64,000 bases of DNA from Saccharomonospora cyanea NA-134 (GTDB lineage: Bacteria > Actinomycetota > Actinomycetes > Mycobacteriales > Pseudonocardiaceae): assembly GCF_000244975.1 (NCBI RefSeq), contig NZ_CM001440.1, positions 1,105,538 to 1,169,537 of the forward strand, read 5' to 3'. Shown in pieces: positions 54,836 to 64,000 of the stretch. Every line of letters starts with the position of its first letter. Position 1 is the first letter of the stretch. The notes below the pieces were generated by a model, which was not told where the DNA came from, did no database searches, and saw only the letters and a list, made by a program, of their open reading frames with translations. A program made the translations under genes and the position numbers.

Positions 54836-55855
54836 ATGACGACGAAGCGTCCTCATCGTGGAGCCGGCAGGGCCGTGGTGGAGCGGTTGCGTTCCGCCCT
54901 CCCGCAGCACGCGGCCGAGGTCGTGGGCGACTACGAGGATCACCTGCGCGATGAACGTGGTCTGTCCCAGCACACCGTGAGGGCGTACCTCGGGGACGTC
55001 GTGTCGCTGCTGGCGTTCCTCCACGGCGTGACGACGGACGACGAGTGCGGCGAGCAGCCCGAGTTCTCCGACGGTCGCGACCGGTTCGAAACCCTCGACA
55101 TCGGCGTGCTCAGGGCCTGGCTCGCCCAACAACACGAGCAGGGACGCAGCCGTACCACACTGGCCCGGCGCGCGGCGTCAGCGAGGACATTCACCGCGTG
55201 GGCGCACCGGCGCGGGTTGTTGGCTTCCGATCCCGGTGCGCGGTTGGCCGCGCCACGGCCGCAGCGCAGGCTTCCCGGTGTGCTCCGCCGGGACGAGGCC
55301 GGCGAACTCATGCAGGTCACCGCGAGGGGAGCCGAGGAGGGGCATCCCCTCGCGCTACGTGATCACGCTCTGATCGAGTTGCTGTACGCCACAGGTGTGC
55401 GAATCTCAGAACTGTGCGGACTAGACATCGATGACGCCGACTTCGAACGTCGGATCGTCCGCGTCCTGGGAAAGGGGAGGAAACAACGAATGGTGCCGTT
55501 CGGCCTGCCTGCGGAGCGTTCGCTCCGGTCGTGGCTGAGGCAGGGACGCCCGGCTGTGGCGACCCACGACTCCGGTCCGGCCCTCTTCCTCGGCGCGCGG
55601 GGCGGGCGGGTGGATCCGCGAACGGTACGACGGGTCGTGCACGAGGCCGTGGCCGCTGTGCCCGGCGCTGTCGACATCGGTCCGCACGGACTGCGGCACT
55701 CCGCGGCAACCCACATGCTCGACGGCGGCGCCGATCTTCGCAGCGTTCAGGAACTACTCGGTCACGCTACGCTTGCCACGACGCAGCTCTACACTCACGT
55801 GACAGTCGATCGGCTGAAGGCGATCCATGACCAGACCCACCCCCGTGCCCGGTGA
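54836..55855 (+). CDS. xerC: Tyrosine recombinase XerC
   Basis: A 339-residue site-specific recombinase that resolves chromosome dimers. SAM-like N-terminal domain ([20 protein letters not shown]), then the catalytic residues: Arg in [13 protein letters not shown] (about 190), Lys in [20 protein letters not shown] (about 284), [14 protein letters not shown] with the Tyr. ATG 54836 is my choice; TTG 54800 is also open. It overlaps the sigma gene by 29 bp if that starts at 55827. Confidence 0.93.
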   Translation: MTTKRPHRGAGRAVVERLRSALPQHAAEVVGDYEDHLRDERGLSQHTVRAYLGDVVSLLAFLHGVTTDDECGEQPEFSDGRDRFETLDIGVLRAWLAQQHEQGRSRTTLARRAASARTFTAWAHRRGLLASDPGARLAAPRPQRRLPGVLRRDEAGELMQVTARGAEEGHPLALRDHALIELLYATGVRISELCGLDIDDADFERRIVRVLGKGRKQRMVPFGLPAERSLRSWLRQGRPAVATHDSGPALFLGARGGRVDPRTVRRVVHEAVAAVPGAVDIGPHGLRHSAATHMLDGGADLRSVQELLGHATLATTQLYTHVTVDRLKAIHDQTHPRAR

Positions 55856-56975
55856 GGCCGCCACTGCCGAGGCGGGCGCAGCGGCTCCGCCACAGGACGG
55901 CCGGGGAGACGGGAAGGTCATGACCGCGGCCACGACCGAGAGCACCTGTCCCCCCGCCCGAGTCGACGATCGATCGACCGCATCCGCCGCGCCGGTCGCG
56001 AAGCCCGCCGCCGAACACGTTGCCGGGGAGCCGGCCGCTGGGTCCGCCGCTGCTGAATCCGACCCCGACACCGAGCCCGGCACCGAGTCCGACGGCGGAC
56101 GCACCATCGAGGCGGTCGCCGAATCCGGCGCCGAGCCTGTCGCCGAGCCCACCAGCGAACCGGCTGCGGGATCGATGGCCGAACCGGTTGCGGAGGATGC
56201 TGCCGAACCGGCTGAGTCGACCATCGAGGCGCTGTGGCGACAGTTCGCTCGCTCGCCGAGCCAGCGGGTACGTGACCGGCTCGTTCTCCACTACGCCCCG
56301 CTGGTCAAGTACGTCGCAGGCCGGGTCGGCACGGGACTTCCCACCCACATCGACGTGGCCGACCTCATCCAGTCGGGCATCTTCGGGCTGGTCGACGCCA
56401 TCGAGAAGTTCGACCCCGGCCGGGGCCTGCGGTTCGAGACGTACGCCATGCAGCGCATTCGGGGTGCGATCCTCGACGACCTCCGTTCCCAGGACTGGGT
56501 TCCAAGAGTTGTGCGCAGCAGGGCGCGTGAGATCGAGCGTGCTCACGAGCGGCTCGGTGCACGGCTGCGTCGCACACCGACCGACTCGGAGGTCGCGGCC
56601 GAACTCGGTATCTCCCTGCGGGACCTGCGGGACCTGTACGGCCAGCTCAGGTTGACGAGCGTTCTCGCACTCGACGACCTCATGGGGCCGAACAAGGACA
56701 ACAGCATGGGCTCACCCGCCGACACGTTGCCGGACGACGACGCGGTGGACCCCGCCGCCGTGCTCGTCGACCAGGACAACCGCAAGCAGCTCGCCGAGGC
56801 CATCGCCCAGCTCAACGAGCGCGACCGCATCGTGGTGAGCCTCTACTACTTCGAGAACCTCACGCTCGCCGAGATCGGCAAGGTCCTCGGGGTCACCGAG
56901 TCGCGGGTGAGCCAACTGCACACCCGGGCCGTCCTACGACTGCGCGCCAAGTTGGTCGAGAACGTCGGGTCGTGA
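55827..56975 (+). CDS. whiG: FliA/WhiG-family sigma factor
   Basis: Sigma-70 group 3 factor. After about 130 residues of disordered Ala/Glu/Pro/Ser sequence with AEPVAEP-like repeats, the core begins at [20 protein letters not shown]: region 2 [20 protein letters not shown], then [20 protein letters not shown], region 3, and region 4 [22 protein letters not shown]. WhiG controls sporulation or motility genes in related bacteria. ATG 55827 gives 382 residues; ATG 55920, with GGGAAGG upstream, would give 351. Usual members are near 260-280, so the long N-terminus is unusual. Confidence 0.9.
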   Translation: MTRPTPVPGEAATAEAGAAAPPQDGRGDGKVMTAATTESTCPPARVDDRSTASAAPVAKPAAEHVAGEPAAGSAAAESDPDTEPGTESDGGRTIEAVAESGAEPVAEPTSEPAAGSMAEPVAEDAAEPAESTIEALWRQFARSPSQRVRDRLVLHYAPLVKYVAGRVGTGLPTHIDVADLIQSGIFGLVDAIEKFDPGRGLRFETYAMQRIRGAILDDLRSQDWVPRVVRSRAREIERAHERLGARLRRTPTDSEVAAELGISLRDLRDLYGQLRLTSVLALDDLMGPNKDNSMGSPADTLPDDDAVDPAAVLVDQDNRKQLAEAIAQLNERDRIVVSLYYFENLTLAEIGKVLGVTESRVSQLHTRAVLRLRAKLVENVGS

Positions 56976-57006
56976 CACGGGCACCCTGCGACCCCCGCAC
57001 GCGGGT

Positions 57007-57615
57007 TCAGGGCGGCACGTGCGTCACCACCCAGGGCTTGAGTCGTAGGGCGGCGTTCGGAACGACGATCCGGAGCGGATCGAGGTAGTCGCTCCCACGC
57101 CGTACGCCCCAGTGCAGACACGCCTCCACGGGGCAGCCGGGGTGCCCGGCCGCAACGGTTCCGATGGCCTGGCCGCCGTACACCCGTTCACCCGCCGAAA
57201 CCTTCCACACCACCGGCTCGTACGTGGTGCGTACACCGCCGTCGTGGTCGATCGAGACGACTCCGCGTCCGGCCACTCGCCCCGCGAACACCACGATTCC
57301 CTCGGAGGAGGCCAGCACGTCCTGGCCCGTGGTGGCCGCGAGATCGACGCCGCGGTGGCCCGGGCCGTACGGCCCGGGCGGCCGGTCGAACGTTCGCACC
57401 ACCGAGGGACGTCCCTCCAACGGCCACGAGAACCTCGGCGGGTCGGCGCGGGGATCCGCCGAGGTGCTCGCTTCTGCCTGTTCCGCCCACGCCTCGGGGG
57501 CGACCGGTCCGGTCACGGCTGGTGCGACCCCTGCGGTGAGCAGGAGCGCGCCGACCAGCGCGGTCAGCGCGGCCATCGGCGCAGGCCGGCGTGGGGTCGC
57601 AGGTGGGGAGGCCAT
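57007..57615 (-). CDS. M23-family peptidase-like secreted protein
   Basis: A 202-residue protein: signal peptide about residues 1-44 ([20 protein letters not shown]), then an M23 domain. [18 protein letters not shown] gives the HxxxD zinc ligands, but the usual HxH reads [10 protein letters not shown], with Cys in the first His place. It may still bind zinc through Cys or may be a non-catalytic activator. It is divergent from rpsB. ATG 57615 has no clear ribosome-binding site. Confidence 0.85.
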   Translation of the reverse strand: MASPPATPRRPAPMAALTALVGALLLTAGVAPAVTGPVAPEAWAEQAEASTSADPRADPPRFSWPLEGRPSVVRTFDRPPGPYGPGHRGVDLAATTGQDVLASSEGIVVFAGRVAGRGVVSIDHDGGVRTTYEPVVWKVSAGERVYGGQAIGTVAAGHPGCPVEACLHWGVRRGSDYLDPLRIVVPNAALRLKPWVVTHVPP

Positions 57616-57666
57616 GTGGAAAGCGTCGGCGGGATGGTGGCCGGGCGAAAGCCGGGAAATCGAAGC

Positions 57667-57716
57667 TGTGGACAACCGGGTGGTGACTTTCCGTGGAAAC
57701 GCCGGCCTGTGGACAA
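57667..57716 (-). promoter_or_regulatory. Two DnaA boxes in the M23-rpsB gap
   Basis: TGTGGACAA occurs at 57667-57675 and 57708-57716, the exact reverse complement of the TTGTCCACA box, 41 bp apart and in the same orientation. They lie 52 and 93 bp upstream of the M23 gene start (minus strand) and about 270 bp before rpsB. Confidence 0.55.
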
Positions 57717-57987
57717 GTGGCCGCCGAGTCGAGCTCCGAGCAGGTGGCCGCGTACACTGATTGGCGCAGTTTGTGCTCGCACAGCTGACTTCGCGTGCAC
57801 GTGCGCGCTCCGTTCGCCGGTGGTTCGCCCGACGGTGAACGGCGCACGGGCGCTCGGCGGTCTTCCGGACGTGTTCCGGAAGTCCGGGCGCTCGCACTGC
57901 ACCAGGGCGGGGACCACCCGGTTCTCGCGACAACCGGCCACGCGCGCCCCAGGGTGCGCTCGACACAGAAGAGGTGCGAATCCGGCC
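57717..57987 (+). promoter_or_regulatory. rpsB promoter and long mRNA leader
   Basis: TACACT (57753-57758) is a plausible -10 box, giving an rpsB leader of about 220 nt. In it, CTTCCGGA (57862-57869) and TCCGGAAG (57875-57882) form a perfect 8-bp hairpin with a 5-nt loop. Long leaders before rpsB often bind S2 for feedback control; this is inferred from position. No gene is visible in the gap. Confidence 0.4.
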
Positions 57988-58818
57988 ATGGCCGTCGTCA
58001 CCATGAAGCAGTTGCTCGATTCCGGCGTGCACTTCGGGCACCAGACCCGCCGCTGGAACCCGAAGATGAAGCGCTACATCCTCACCGAGCGCAACGGCAT
58101 CTACATCATCGACCTGCAGCAGACGCTGTCCTACATCGACCGTGCCTTCGAGTTCGTGAAGGAGACGGTCGCCCACGGCGGCACGATCCTGTTCGTCGGT
58201 ACCAAGAAGCAGGCCCAGGAGGCCATCGCCAACGAGGCGCTGCGCGTGGGCATGCCCTTCGTCAACCAGCGTTGGCTGGGCGGCATGCTGACCAACTTCC
58301 AGACCGTGCACAAGCGCCTTCAGCGCCTCAAGGAGCTGGAGTCGCAGGAGCAGACCGGCGGTTTCCAGGGGCTGACGAAGCGCGAGATCCTGACGCTCAC
58401 CCGTGAGAAGGACAAGCTGGAGCGGACCCTCGGTGGTATCCGCGACATGTCCAAGGTGCCCAGCGCTGTGTGGATCGTCGACACCAAGAAGGAGCACATC
58501 GCCGTCAACGAGGCGCGCAAGCTCAACATCCCGGTCGTCGCGATCCTCGACACCAACTGCGACCCGGACGAGGTCGACTACCCGATCCCCGGTAACGACG
58601 ACGCCATCCGCTCGGCGGCTCTGCTCACCAAGGTGGTCGCGGAGGCCGCGGCCGCGGGTCTGATGGCGCGTTCCGGACGCAACGGTGCCGCTGCCGAGGG
58701 CGAGGACAAGCCCGCCGTGGCGACGGACGAGCCGCTCCCCGAGTGGGAGCAGGAGCTGCTGGCCGGTTCCGAAGCCGCGGGCTCGGAGCAGTCGAGCGAG
58801 CAGACCCCCGCCTCCTGA
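57988..58818 (+). CDS. rpsB: 30S ribosomal protein S2
   Basis: A 276-residue uS2: [46 protein letters not shown] and [20 protein letters not shown], in order. The C-terminal acidic extension after residue 230 is typical of actinobacteria. ATG 57988. tsf follows after 41 bp. Confidence 0.97.
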   Translation: MAVVTMKQLLDSGVHFGHQTRRWNPKMKRYILTERNGIYIIDLQQTLSYIDRAFEFVKETVAHGGTILFVGTKKQAQEAIANEALRVGMPFVNQRWLGGMLTNFQTVHKRLQRLKELESQEQTGGFQGLTKREILTLTREKDKLERTLGGIRDMSKVPSAVWIVDTKKEHIAVNEARKLNIPVVAILDTNCDPDEVDYPIPGNDDAIRSAALLTKVVAEAAAAGLMARSGRNGAAAEGEDKPAVATDEPLPEWEQELLAGSEAAGSEQSSEQTPAS

Positions 58819-58859
58819 TCCCTTTCACCGCGTACCGCAGAAGGAACGGACAACGCACG

Positions 58860-59678
58860 ATGGCTAACTACACCGCGGCAGACGTCAAGCGCCTCCGCGA
58901 GCTCACGGGCTCGGGCATGATGGACTGCAAGAAGGCCCTGGAGGAGAACGACGGCGACTTCGACAAGGCCGTCGAGCACCTGCGCATCAAGGGCGCCAAG
59001 GACGTCGGCAAGCGTGCCGAGCGGGCCACCGCCGAGGGGCTCGTGGCCGGTGACGGCGGCGTGCTGATCGAGCTCAACTCGGAGACCGACTTCGTCGCGA
59101 AGAACGAGGAGTTCGGCGCGCTGGCCGACAAGATCGTCGAGGCTGCGAAGAAGCTGCGCACCAGCGACACGGAGCAGCTCAAGGGCGCCGAGTTCGAGGA
59201 AGGCAAGACCGTCGCCGAGGCGATCCAGGAGCTGTCGGCCAAGATCGGCGAGAAGCTGGAACTGCGTCGTGTGGTCAGCTTCGAGGGCCAGGTCAACACC
59301 TACCTGCACCGCCGTGGCGCAGGCCTGCCCCCGGCGGTCGGCGTGCTGATCGAGTACACCGGTGACAACGCGGACGCCGCCCGTACCGCGGCGCTCCAGG
59401 TCGCGGCGCTGAAGCCGAAGTACCTCACCCGCGACGAGGTTCCCGCGGACGTCGTCGAGAACGAGCGTCGGATCGCCGAGCAGACCGCCCGCGAGGAGGG
59501 CAAGCCCGAGCAGGCGCTGCCGAAGATCATCGAGGGTAAGGTCAACGCCTTCTACAAGGACACCGTGCTGCTGGAGCAGCCGTCGGTCACGGACAACAAG
59601 AAGACGGTGAAGGCCCTGCTCGACGAGGCGGGCGTGACCGTCACCCGGTTCGCGCGTTTCGAGGTCGGCCAGGCATAG
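58860..59678 (+). CDS. tsf: Elongation factor Ts
   Basis: A 272-residue EF-Ts that exchanges GDP on EF-Tu. [40 protein letters not shown] and [11 protein letters not shown] identify the N-domain and core. ATG 58860 with AAGGA upstream. A terminator-like hairpin follows the stop, so pyrH may be partly uncoupled. Confidence 0.97.
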   Translation: MANYTAADVKRLRELTGSGMMDCKKALEENDGDFDKAVEHLRIKGAKDVGKRAERATAEGLVAGDGGVLIELNSETDFVAKNEEFGALADKIVEAAKKLRTSDTEQLKGAEFEEGKTVAEAIQELSAKIGEKLELRRVVSFEGQVNTYLHRRGAGLPPAVGVLIEYTGDNADAARTAALQVAALKPKYLTRDEVPADVVENERRIAEQTAREEGKPEQALPKIIEGKVNAFYKDTVLLEQPSVTDNKKTVKALLDEAGVTVTRFARFEVGQA

Positions 59679-59695
59679 CCTGCCGGTCCGGCAGT

Positions 59696-59733
59696 TGTGC
59701 CCCGTCTCCCGCCAGTCCAGGAGGCGGGGCACA
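59696..59733 (+). terminator. Terminator or attenuator between tsf and pyrH
   Basis: TGTGCCCCGTCTCC (59696-59709) pairs with GGAGGCGGGGCACA (59720-59733) over 14 positions with one wobble and a 10-nt loop, beginning 17 bp after the tsf stop. The following sequence has few T residues, so read-through into pyrH is likely. Confidence 0.7.
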
Positions 59734-59778
59734 GTTGTGAGAGCGGCACACCCCAGCACTACAGCGGGCGGAGGCGAG

Positions 59779-60528
59779 ATGAACGAGGACGGTACCGCCA
59801 GGTCAGGGTACGGTTATCGAAGGGTATTGCTGAAACTGGGCGGCGAGATGTTCGGCGGTGGTTCCGTCGGCGTCGATCCGAACGTGGTGCATTCGATAGC
59901 GGTACAGATCGCCGACGTCGTGCGCAACGGCGTGCAGGTGGCTGTCGTCATCGGGGGTGGCAACTTCTTCCGTGGCGCGGAGCTGTCGCAGCGCGGGCTC
60001 GACCGGGACCGCGCCGACTACATGGCCATGCTGGGCACGGTCATGAACTCCCTGGCGCTCCAGGACTTCCTGGAGAAGGAAGGCGTGCCCACCAGGGTGC
60101 AGACGGCGATCACCATGGGCCAGGTCGCCGAACCCTACATTCCCCGCCGCGCCGAGCGGCATCTCGAGAAGGGCCGCGTCGTGATCTTCGGTGCGGGAAC
60201 CGGCATGCCGTACTTCTCGACCGACACCGCCGCGGCCCAGCGGGCTCTCGAGATCGGCTGCGACGTGGTACTGATGGCCAAGGCCGTCGACGGCGTCTAC
60301 ACCGCCGACCCGCGCGTCGACCCGGCCGCGAAGCTGTTCGACGAGATCACCCATCGCGAGGTCCTGGAGCAGGGACTCAAGGTCGCCGACGCAACGGCCT
60401 TCAGCCTGTGCATGGACAACAACATGCCGATCATCGTGTTCAACCTTCTCACCGAGGGCAACATCGCTCGAGCGGTGAGTGGTGAGAGGATCGGCACATT
60501 GGTCAGTACACCCACACATCTGGAGTAG
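59779..60528 (+). CDS. pyrH: Uridylate kinase
   Basis: A 249-residue UMP kinase, making UDP for RNA, DNA and wall precursors. [55 protein letters not shown] and [16 protein letters not shown] match the amino-acid-kinase fold of PyrH. ATG 59779 with GGAGGCG upstream. Confidence 0.97.
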   Translation: MNEDGTARSGYGYRRVLLKLGGEMFGGGSVGVDPNVVHSIAVQIADVVRNGVQVAVVIGGGNFFRGAELSQRGLDRDRADYMAMLGTVMNSLALQDFLEKEGVPTRVQTAITMGQVAEPYIPRRAERHLEKGRVVIFGAGTGMPYFSTDTAAAQRALEIGCDVVLMAKAVDGVYTADPRVDPAAKLFDEITHREVLEQGLKVADATAFSLCMDNNMPIIVFNLLTEGNIARAVSGERIGTLVSTPTHLE

Positions 60529-60530
60529 CC

Positions 60531-61088
60531 GTGATCGACGAGACCCTCTTCGACGCCGAAGAAAAGATGGAAAAAGCGGTCTCCTTCGCCAAGGAGGACC
60601 TGGCTTCGGTGCGTACCGGCAGGGCGACTCCTGCGATGTTCTCGCGCATCGTCGTCGAGTACTACGGTGCTCCCACGCCTCTCAACCAGCTCGCGAGCGT
60701 CAACATCCCCGAGGCGCGGATGGCTGTCGTCAAGCCGTACGACGCCTCGCAGCTCGCCGCGATCGAGAAGGCGATCAGGGACTCCGACCTCGGCGTCAAC
60801 CCCACGAACGACGGCAACATCATCCGGGTCGTGATTCCGCAGCTGACGGAGGAACGCCGCAAGGAAATGGTGAAGGTCGCCAAGAGCAAGGGCGAGGAAG
60901 CCCGTGTCTCCATCCGTGGCGTTCGCCGGAAGGCCAAGGAGGAACTCGACCGGATCGCCAAGGACGGCGAGGCTGGCGAGGACGAGGTCGCCAGGGCCGA
61001 GAAGGAGCTGCAGAACCTGACGGACCGTTACGTTCACCAGGTCGACGAGCTCGTCAAACACAAGGAAGCCGAGCTCCTCGAGGTCTGA
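60531..61088 (+). CDS. frr: Ribosome recycling factor
   Basis: A 185-residue RRF that splits post-termination ribosomes with [59 protein letters not shown], and [18 protein letters not shown] follow the family sequence. GTG 60531, 2 bp after pyrH; its stop shares one base with the next ATG. Confidence 0.97.
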   Translation: MIDETLFDAEEKMEKAVSFAKEDLASVRTGRATPAMFSRIVVEYYGAPTPLNQLASVNIPEARMAVVKPYDASQLAAIEKAIRDSDLGVNPTNDGNIIRVVIPQLTEERRKEMVKVAKSKGEEARVSIRGVRRKAKEELDRIAKDGEAGEDEVARAEKELQNLTDRYVHQVDELVKHKEAELLEV

Positions 61089-61978
61089 TGACAACAGTGA
61101 GCGACCACCAGGGGGAGCGCGAGGACGCGGCCGAACCCGACGGGTCAGAGGAACCGGGCAGGAGACCGTCCAGAGCCGGACGGGATCTCCCTGCCGCGAT
61201 CGCAGTCGGGGTCGCGCTTGGCGCGGCGATCCTGGGGTCTTTGTTCACCGTCCGATACCTGTTCATCGGCATCATCGCGGCGGCGATCGCGGTCGGCACG
61301 ATCGAGTTGGCCGGTGCCTTCCGCCGAGCGGCAGGGGTGAGGATCTCGCTGGTCCCCGTCCTCGTCGGCGGGCAGGCGATGATCTGGCTGGCGTGGCCGT
61401 TCGGCCAGCAGGGCGCGGTGACGGCGTTCGTCGTGACCGTGATCGCATGCCTGCTGTGGCGGCTGCCGTCGGGCGCCGAGGGTTACCTCCGCGATGTCAG
61501 CGCGTCGGTGTTCGCGGCAGCCTACCTACCGTTGTTCGCGTCGTTCGCGGCGATGCTCGTACCGCCCGAGGACGGCGTCGGCAGGGTGCTGTCGTTCATG
61601 ATCGTGGTCGTCGCGTGCGACACGGGCGGCTACGTCGCGGGCGTGTTGAGCGGCAAGCATCCGATGGCACCCACCATCAGCCCGAAGAAGACGTGGGAGG
61701 GTTTCGCGGGCTCCCTCACCGCCGGGATCACGGGTGGAGCGTTGTCGGTGGCTCTGCTGCTCGACGGACAGGCCTGGCAGGGTGTGGTCTTCGGCGCGGC
61801 GATCGTGCTGACGGCGACGCTCGGTGACCTGATGGAGTCGCTCATCAAACGCGATCTCGGCATCAAGGACATGGGCAACACGCTGCCAGGGCACGGCGGG
61901 TTGATGGACCGCCTGGACTCGCTGCTGCCGTCGGCTGTCGTGTCGTGGTTGCTGTTGAGCGCGTTCGTTCCGGTGTAG
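61088..61978 (+). CDS. cdsA: Phosphatidate cytidylyltransferase
   Basis: A 296-residue, about eight-helix enzyme making CDP-diacylglycerol for phospholipid synthesis. An acidic, Arg-rich start of 40 residues is cytoplasmic. The Cds signature is intact at the C-terminus: GDLMESLIKRDLGIKDMGN, then LPGHGGLMDRLDS. SPKKTWEGFAGSL precedes it. Translationally coupled to frr (TGATG). Confidence 0.95.
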   Translation: MTTVSDHQGEREDAAEPDGSEEPGRRPSRAGRDLPAAIAVGVALGAAILGSLFTVRYLFIGIIAAAIAVGTIELAGAFRRAAGVRISLVPVLVGGQAMIWLAWPFGQQGAVTAFVVTVIACLLWRLPSGAEGYLRDVSASVFAAAYLPLFASFAAMLVPPEDGVGRVLSFMIVVVACDTGGYVAGVLSGKHPMAPTISPKKTWEGFAGSLTAGITGGALSVALLLDGQAWQGVVFGAAIVLTATLGDLMESLIKRDLGIKDMGNTLPGHGGLMDRLDSLLPSAVVSWLLLSAFVPV

Positions 61979-61988
61979 GTCGGCGGGG

Positions 61989-62831
61989 TCAGTCGTCGTG
62001 CGGGTCGTCGACCTCCGCCCGACCGGCCCCGAGATCGACTGGACGGGAGTGGTCGATCACCGCGAACAGTGCCCCGTCCGGATCGGTGAGCAGCGCGGTG
62101 CGGCCGAACGGTGTGTCGTAGGGCTCGGCCAGCACTCCGCCGCCGAGCCCGCGCGCCGTCTCGGCGAGCGCGTCGGTACCCAGCAACGGGTCGGCCTCGA
62201 AGTAGATGAGCCAGTGGGGCGGCACGGCGGAGGACCCGTCGTCGATGACGCACCGGTAGAGCACGGGTTCGTGGCCGATGCGCCATTCCGCGTAGTCGAT
62301 GCCGTCGCCGCCGATCTGCTCGTTGGTGAATCCGAACAGCTTGCAGTAGAACTCGTCGGCCGCGAACCCGTCGTGGGTGTTGAGGTCGGCCCCGCTGAAC
62401 ATGCCGGGGAGCTGCGCGCCGAAGGCCCAACCGGGCGGTGGCTGCCAGAACACCACGGGCGCCCCGCTCGGATCGACGGCGTGCAGCACCGTCCCGCGCT
62501 CCGGGATGTCGACCGGCCCGAGCCGGACCGCGCCGCCGAGGTGCTCCACCCACTGTGCGGTGTTGGCGGCGCCGGCCACACGGAGGTGGACCGACCAGCC
62601 GGTGGGTTGACCCGGGGACGCCTGGTAGATACCTGCGGCCTGCACGCCGTCGCGAACGGCGATGGTGTAGCGGCCGTCGCCGCCGACTGGGTCGCCCTTG
62701 ACGTGGAACTCCCACCCGAACAGCGCGCCGTAGAAGGCGCGGGCGGCCGAGGTGTCCGGCGCGGAGAGTTCGACCCAGCACGGTGTTCCCGAGGGTGAGT
62801 CGGGTGTGGTGACGGTTGTGCCGAGGGACAT
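61989..62831 (-). CDS. VOC-family protein with two glyoxalase-like domains
   Basis: A 280-residue protein with two VOC modules: residues about 12-130 (VELSAPDTSAARAFYGALFG, WEFHVKGD) and 145-265 (GADLNTHDGFAADEFYCKLF, then DPDGALFAVIDHS). Such pairs form a metal site between modules; members include dioxygenases and resistance proteins, so the function is open. ATG 62831 has GGAGGT 5 bases upstream. It ends 10 bp after cdsA, convergent. Confidence 0.85.
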   Translation of the reverse strand: MSLGTTVTTPDSPSGTPCWVELSAPDTSAARAFYGALFGWEFHVKGDPVGGDGRYTIAVRDGVQAAGIYQASPGQPTGWSVHLRVAGAANTAQWVEHLGGAVRLGPVDIPERGTVLHAVDPSGAPVVFWQPPPGWAFGAQLPGMFSGADLNTHDGFAADEFYCKLFGFTNEQIGGDGIDYAEWRIGHEPVLYRCVIDDGSSAVPPHWLIYFEADPLLGTDALAETARGLGGGVLAEPYDTPFGRTALLTDPDGALFAVIDHSRPVDLGAGRAEVDDPHDD

Positions 62832-62899
62832 GGGACACCTCCCCGAGGACGCTGAAGAGATCATCTTAGGGGCCGCAGCGCCGGGTTAGGCTGACTTCC

Positions 62900-63688
62900 G
62901 TGAGAATCTTCGGCCGCCGGACGGAGGTCGTGCCGAGTCCCAACATCTGGTACCACGCCGACGTCTACGAGCGGGAGAACCAGGTGCAGGACGTCGACGA
63001 CGCGATCTGGGAGCATCTTGCCACCCAGGTGCCCTGGAACGGCGCCGACGTGGTGGACGTCGGGTGTGGTGCCGGCTTCCATCTGCCGAGGTTCGCCGCC
63101 ACGGCGAACTCGGTCGTCGGCATCGAACCGCACCCTCCGCTGGTGCGCAGGGCCCGCGAACGCATGGCCGGTCGGCCGTCGGTCGACGTGCTGCGGGGGA
63201 CGGCGCAGCGGCTGCCCCTGCCGGACGCCTCCGCCGACGTCGTCCACGCGCGGACCGCGTACTTCTTCGGCCCCGGTTGCGAACCGGGGTTGCGTGAGGC
63301 GGACCGGGTGCTGCGACCGGGCGGTGCGCTCGTGATCGTGGACCTCGACGCCCTGCTCGAACCCTACGGCGAGTGGATGCTCGCGGACCTGCCCCGATAC
63401 CGGCCCGCCGAGGTGGACGCGTTCTTCGCCGAGGAGGGCTTCGCGTGCCGGCGCATCACGACTCGGTGGTCGTTTCCGGACCGGGAGACCATGGAGGCCA
63501 TCCTGCGGATTGAGTTCAGCCCGAGGGTGGCTTCGCGGGCCGTGGTGGAGACGCTGCGACTCAACCGGAACCGCACCGGGCCGTTCCATCTGCCGGTGGG
63601 TTATCGCGTGCTCGTGCGGCGCAAACCGGCCGGTCTCGTACGGGCGTCGAAGCCGCTGGCCGGGCATGGGACACTGACAGAGCCATGA
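62900..63688 (+). CDS. SAM-dependent methyltransferase (class I)
   Basis: A 262-residue methyltransferase: [20 protein letters not shown], then motif [34 protein letters not shown] and [20 protein letters not shown], followed by [15 protein letters not shown]. The substrate is unknown. GTG 62900 is divergent from the VOC gene by 68 bp; the stop overlaps the rlmN start by 4 bases. Confidence 0.87.
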   Translation: MRIFGRRTEVVPSPNIWYHADVYERENQVQDVDDAIWEHLATQVPWNGADVVDVGCGAGFHLPRFAATANSVVGIEPHPPLVRRARERMAGRPSVDVLRGTAQRLPLPDASADVVHARTAYFFGPGCEPGLREADRVLRPGGALVIVDLDALLEPYGEWMLADLPRYRPAEVDAFFAEEGFACRRITTRWSFPDRETMEAILRIEFSPRVASRAVVETLRLNRNRTGPFHLPVGYRVLVRRKPAGLVRASKPLAGHGTLTEP

Positions 63689-64000
63689 CTGCATTACCCC
63701 TGGTCTTCGACGCACCCCGCCGTGGTCTGCCCCGGCGCCATCTCGCCGACCTCACAGTGGCCGAACGGGCCGAGGCCGTCGCCGAGCTCGGCGAGAAACC
63801 GTTCCGCGCGAAGCAGCTCTCGCACCACTACTTCTCCCGGCTCACCGCCGACCCGGAGGCGATGACCGACATTCCCGCGGCGTCACGGCAGCGTCTCGTC
63901 GACGAGTTGATGCCGTCGCTGCTGACGCAGGTCCGTGTCGTGGACTGCGACGGCGGCAGCACGAGGAAGACGTTGTGGCGGGCGCACGACGGCACGCTGG
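63685..64000 (+). CDS. rlmN: Dual-specificity RNA methyltransferase RlmN, N-terminal part
   Basis: The first 105 residues of a frame that leaves the window. [40 protein letters not shown] and [13 protein letters not shown] match the N-terminal accessory domain of RlmN, a radical-SAM enzyme methylating A2503 of 23S rRNA and A37 of some tRNAs. The CxxxCxxC cluster lies beyond the edge. cdsA-rlmN proximity is usual in actinobacteria. Confidence 0.9.
   Translation, partial: MTALPLVFDAPRRGLPRRHLADLTVAERAEAVAELGEKPFRAKQLSHHYFSRLTADPEAMTDIPAASRQRLVDELMPSLLTQVRVVDCDGGSTRKTLWRAHDGTL

Noticed and set aside
54836-55855. Phage or integron integrase
   Set aside because: Sequence and position next to dprA and rpsB fit chromosomal XerC.

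Overview
The window is a high-GC actinobacterial chromosome segment. Its gene order, protein sequences, frequent GTG starts and many 4-base ATGA/GTGA overlaps point to Pseudonocardiaceae, most likely a Saccharomonospora- or Amycolatopsis-like organism; the genus is inferred from recalled protein similarity and was not tested. I see no tRNA, rRNA, CRISPR array, insertion sequence, prophage gene or replication origin.

Layout. 0-4.3 kb: the conserved run rsmD (end)-coaD-sepIVA-like-DUF177-rpmF-rnc-mutM. 4.3-9.7 kb: small accessory genes (a frameshifted GNAT acetyltransferase, a PadR regulator with a HAAS-type membrane protein, a YflT-like stress protein, an orphan ROK regulator, a low-complexity membrane protein, acylphosphatase). 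9.95-20.2 kb: smc and ftsY, separated by an insertion on the minus strand: nhaA with a structured 5' leader, and an anmK-symporter operon behind a DasR-like dre site. 20.2-27.4 kb: a sigma factor co-translated with an LCP-domain membrane protein, an IclR regulator divergent from malate synthase, pxpA, a flavin-binding protein, and an rlmA/FhuF-like pair. 27.5-33.5 kb: amt-glnB-glnD behind a candidate GlnR half-site, then ffh. 33.5-36.2 kb: an amidohydrolase and two CPBP membrane proteases. 36.2-46.6 kb: a complete hexarate catabolic island. 46.7-61.98 kb: the translation/secretion/division run rpsP-khpA-rimM-trmD-rplS-lepB-rnhB-DUF2469-yraN-yifB-dprA-xerC-whiG-like sigma-(M23 peptidase)-rpsB-tsf-pyrH-frr-cdsA. 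62-64 kb: a VOC protein, a methyltransferase and the start of rlmN.

How the genes work together. The best-defined accessory system is the hexarate island. Two enolase-superfamily dehydratases (galactarate/L-talarate type and D-glucarate type) would both yield 5-keto-4-deoxyglucarate, KdgD would convert it to 2-oxoglutarate semialdehyde, and a long-type aldehyde dehydrogenase would make 2-oxoglutarate. A TctCBA transporter is the likely importer, a TauE-type protein a possible exporter, and a FadR-type and an IclR-type regulator are encoded inside the island. The anmK-symporter pair under a dre-like site suggests peptidoglycan-sugar salvage tied to amino-sugar control.

Non-coding points worth following are the nhaA leader RNA, DnaA-box clusters upstream of yraN-yifB-dprA and of rpsB, overlapping palindromes in front of lepB, a nested inverted repeat after coaD, and a 116-bp gene overlap between tctA and the aldehyde dehydrogenase gene that carries a 9-bp triplication.
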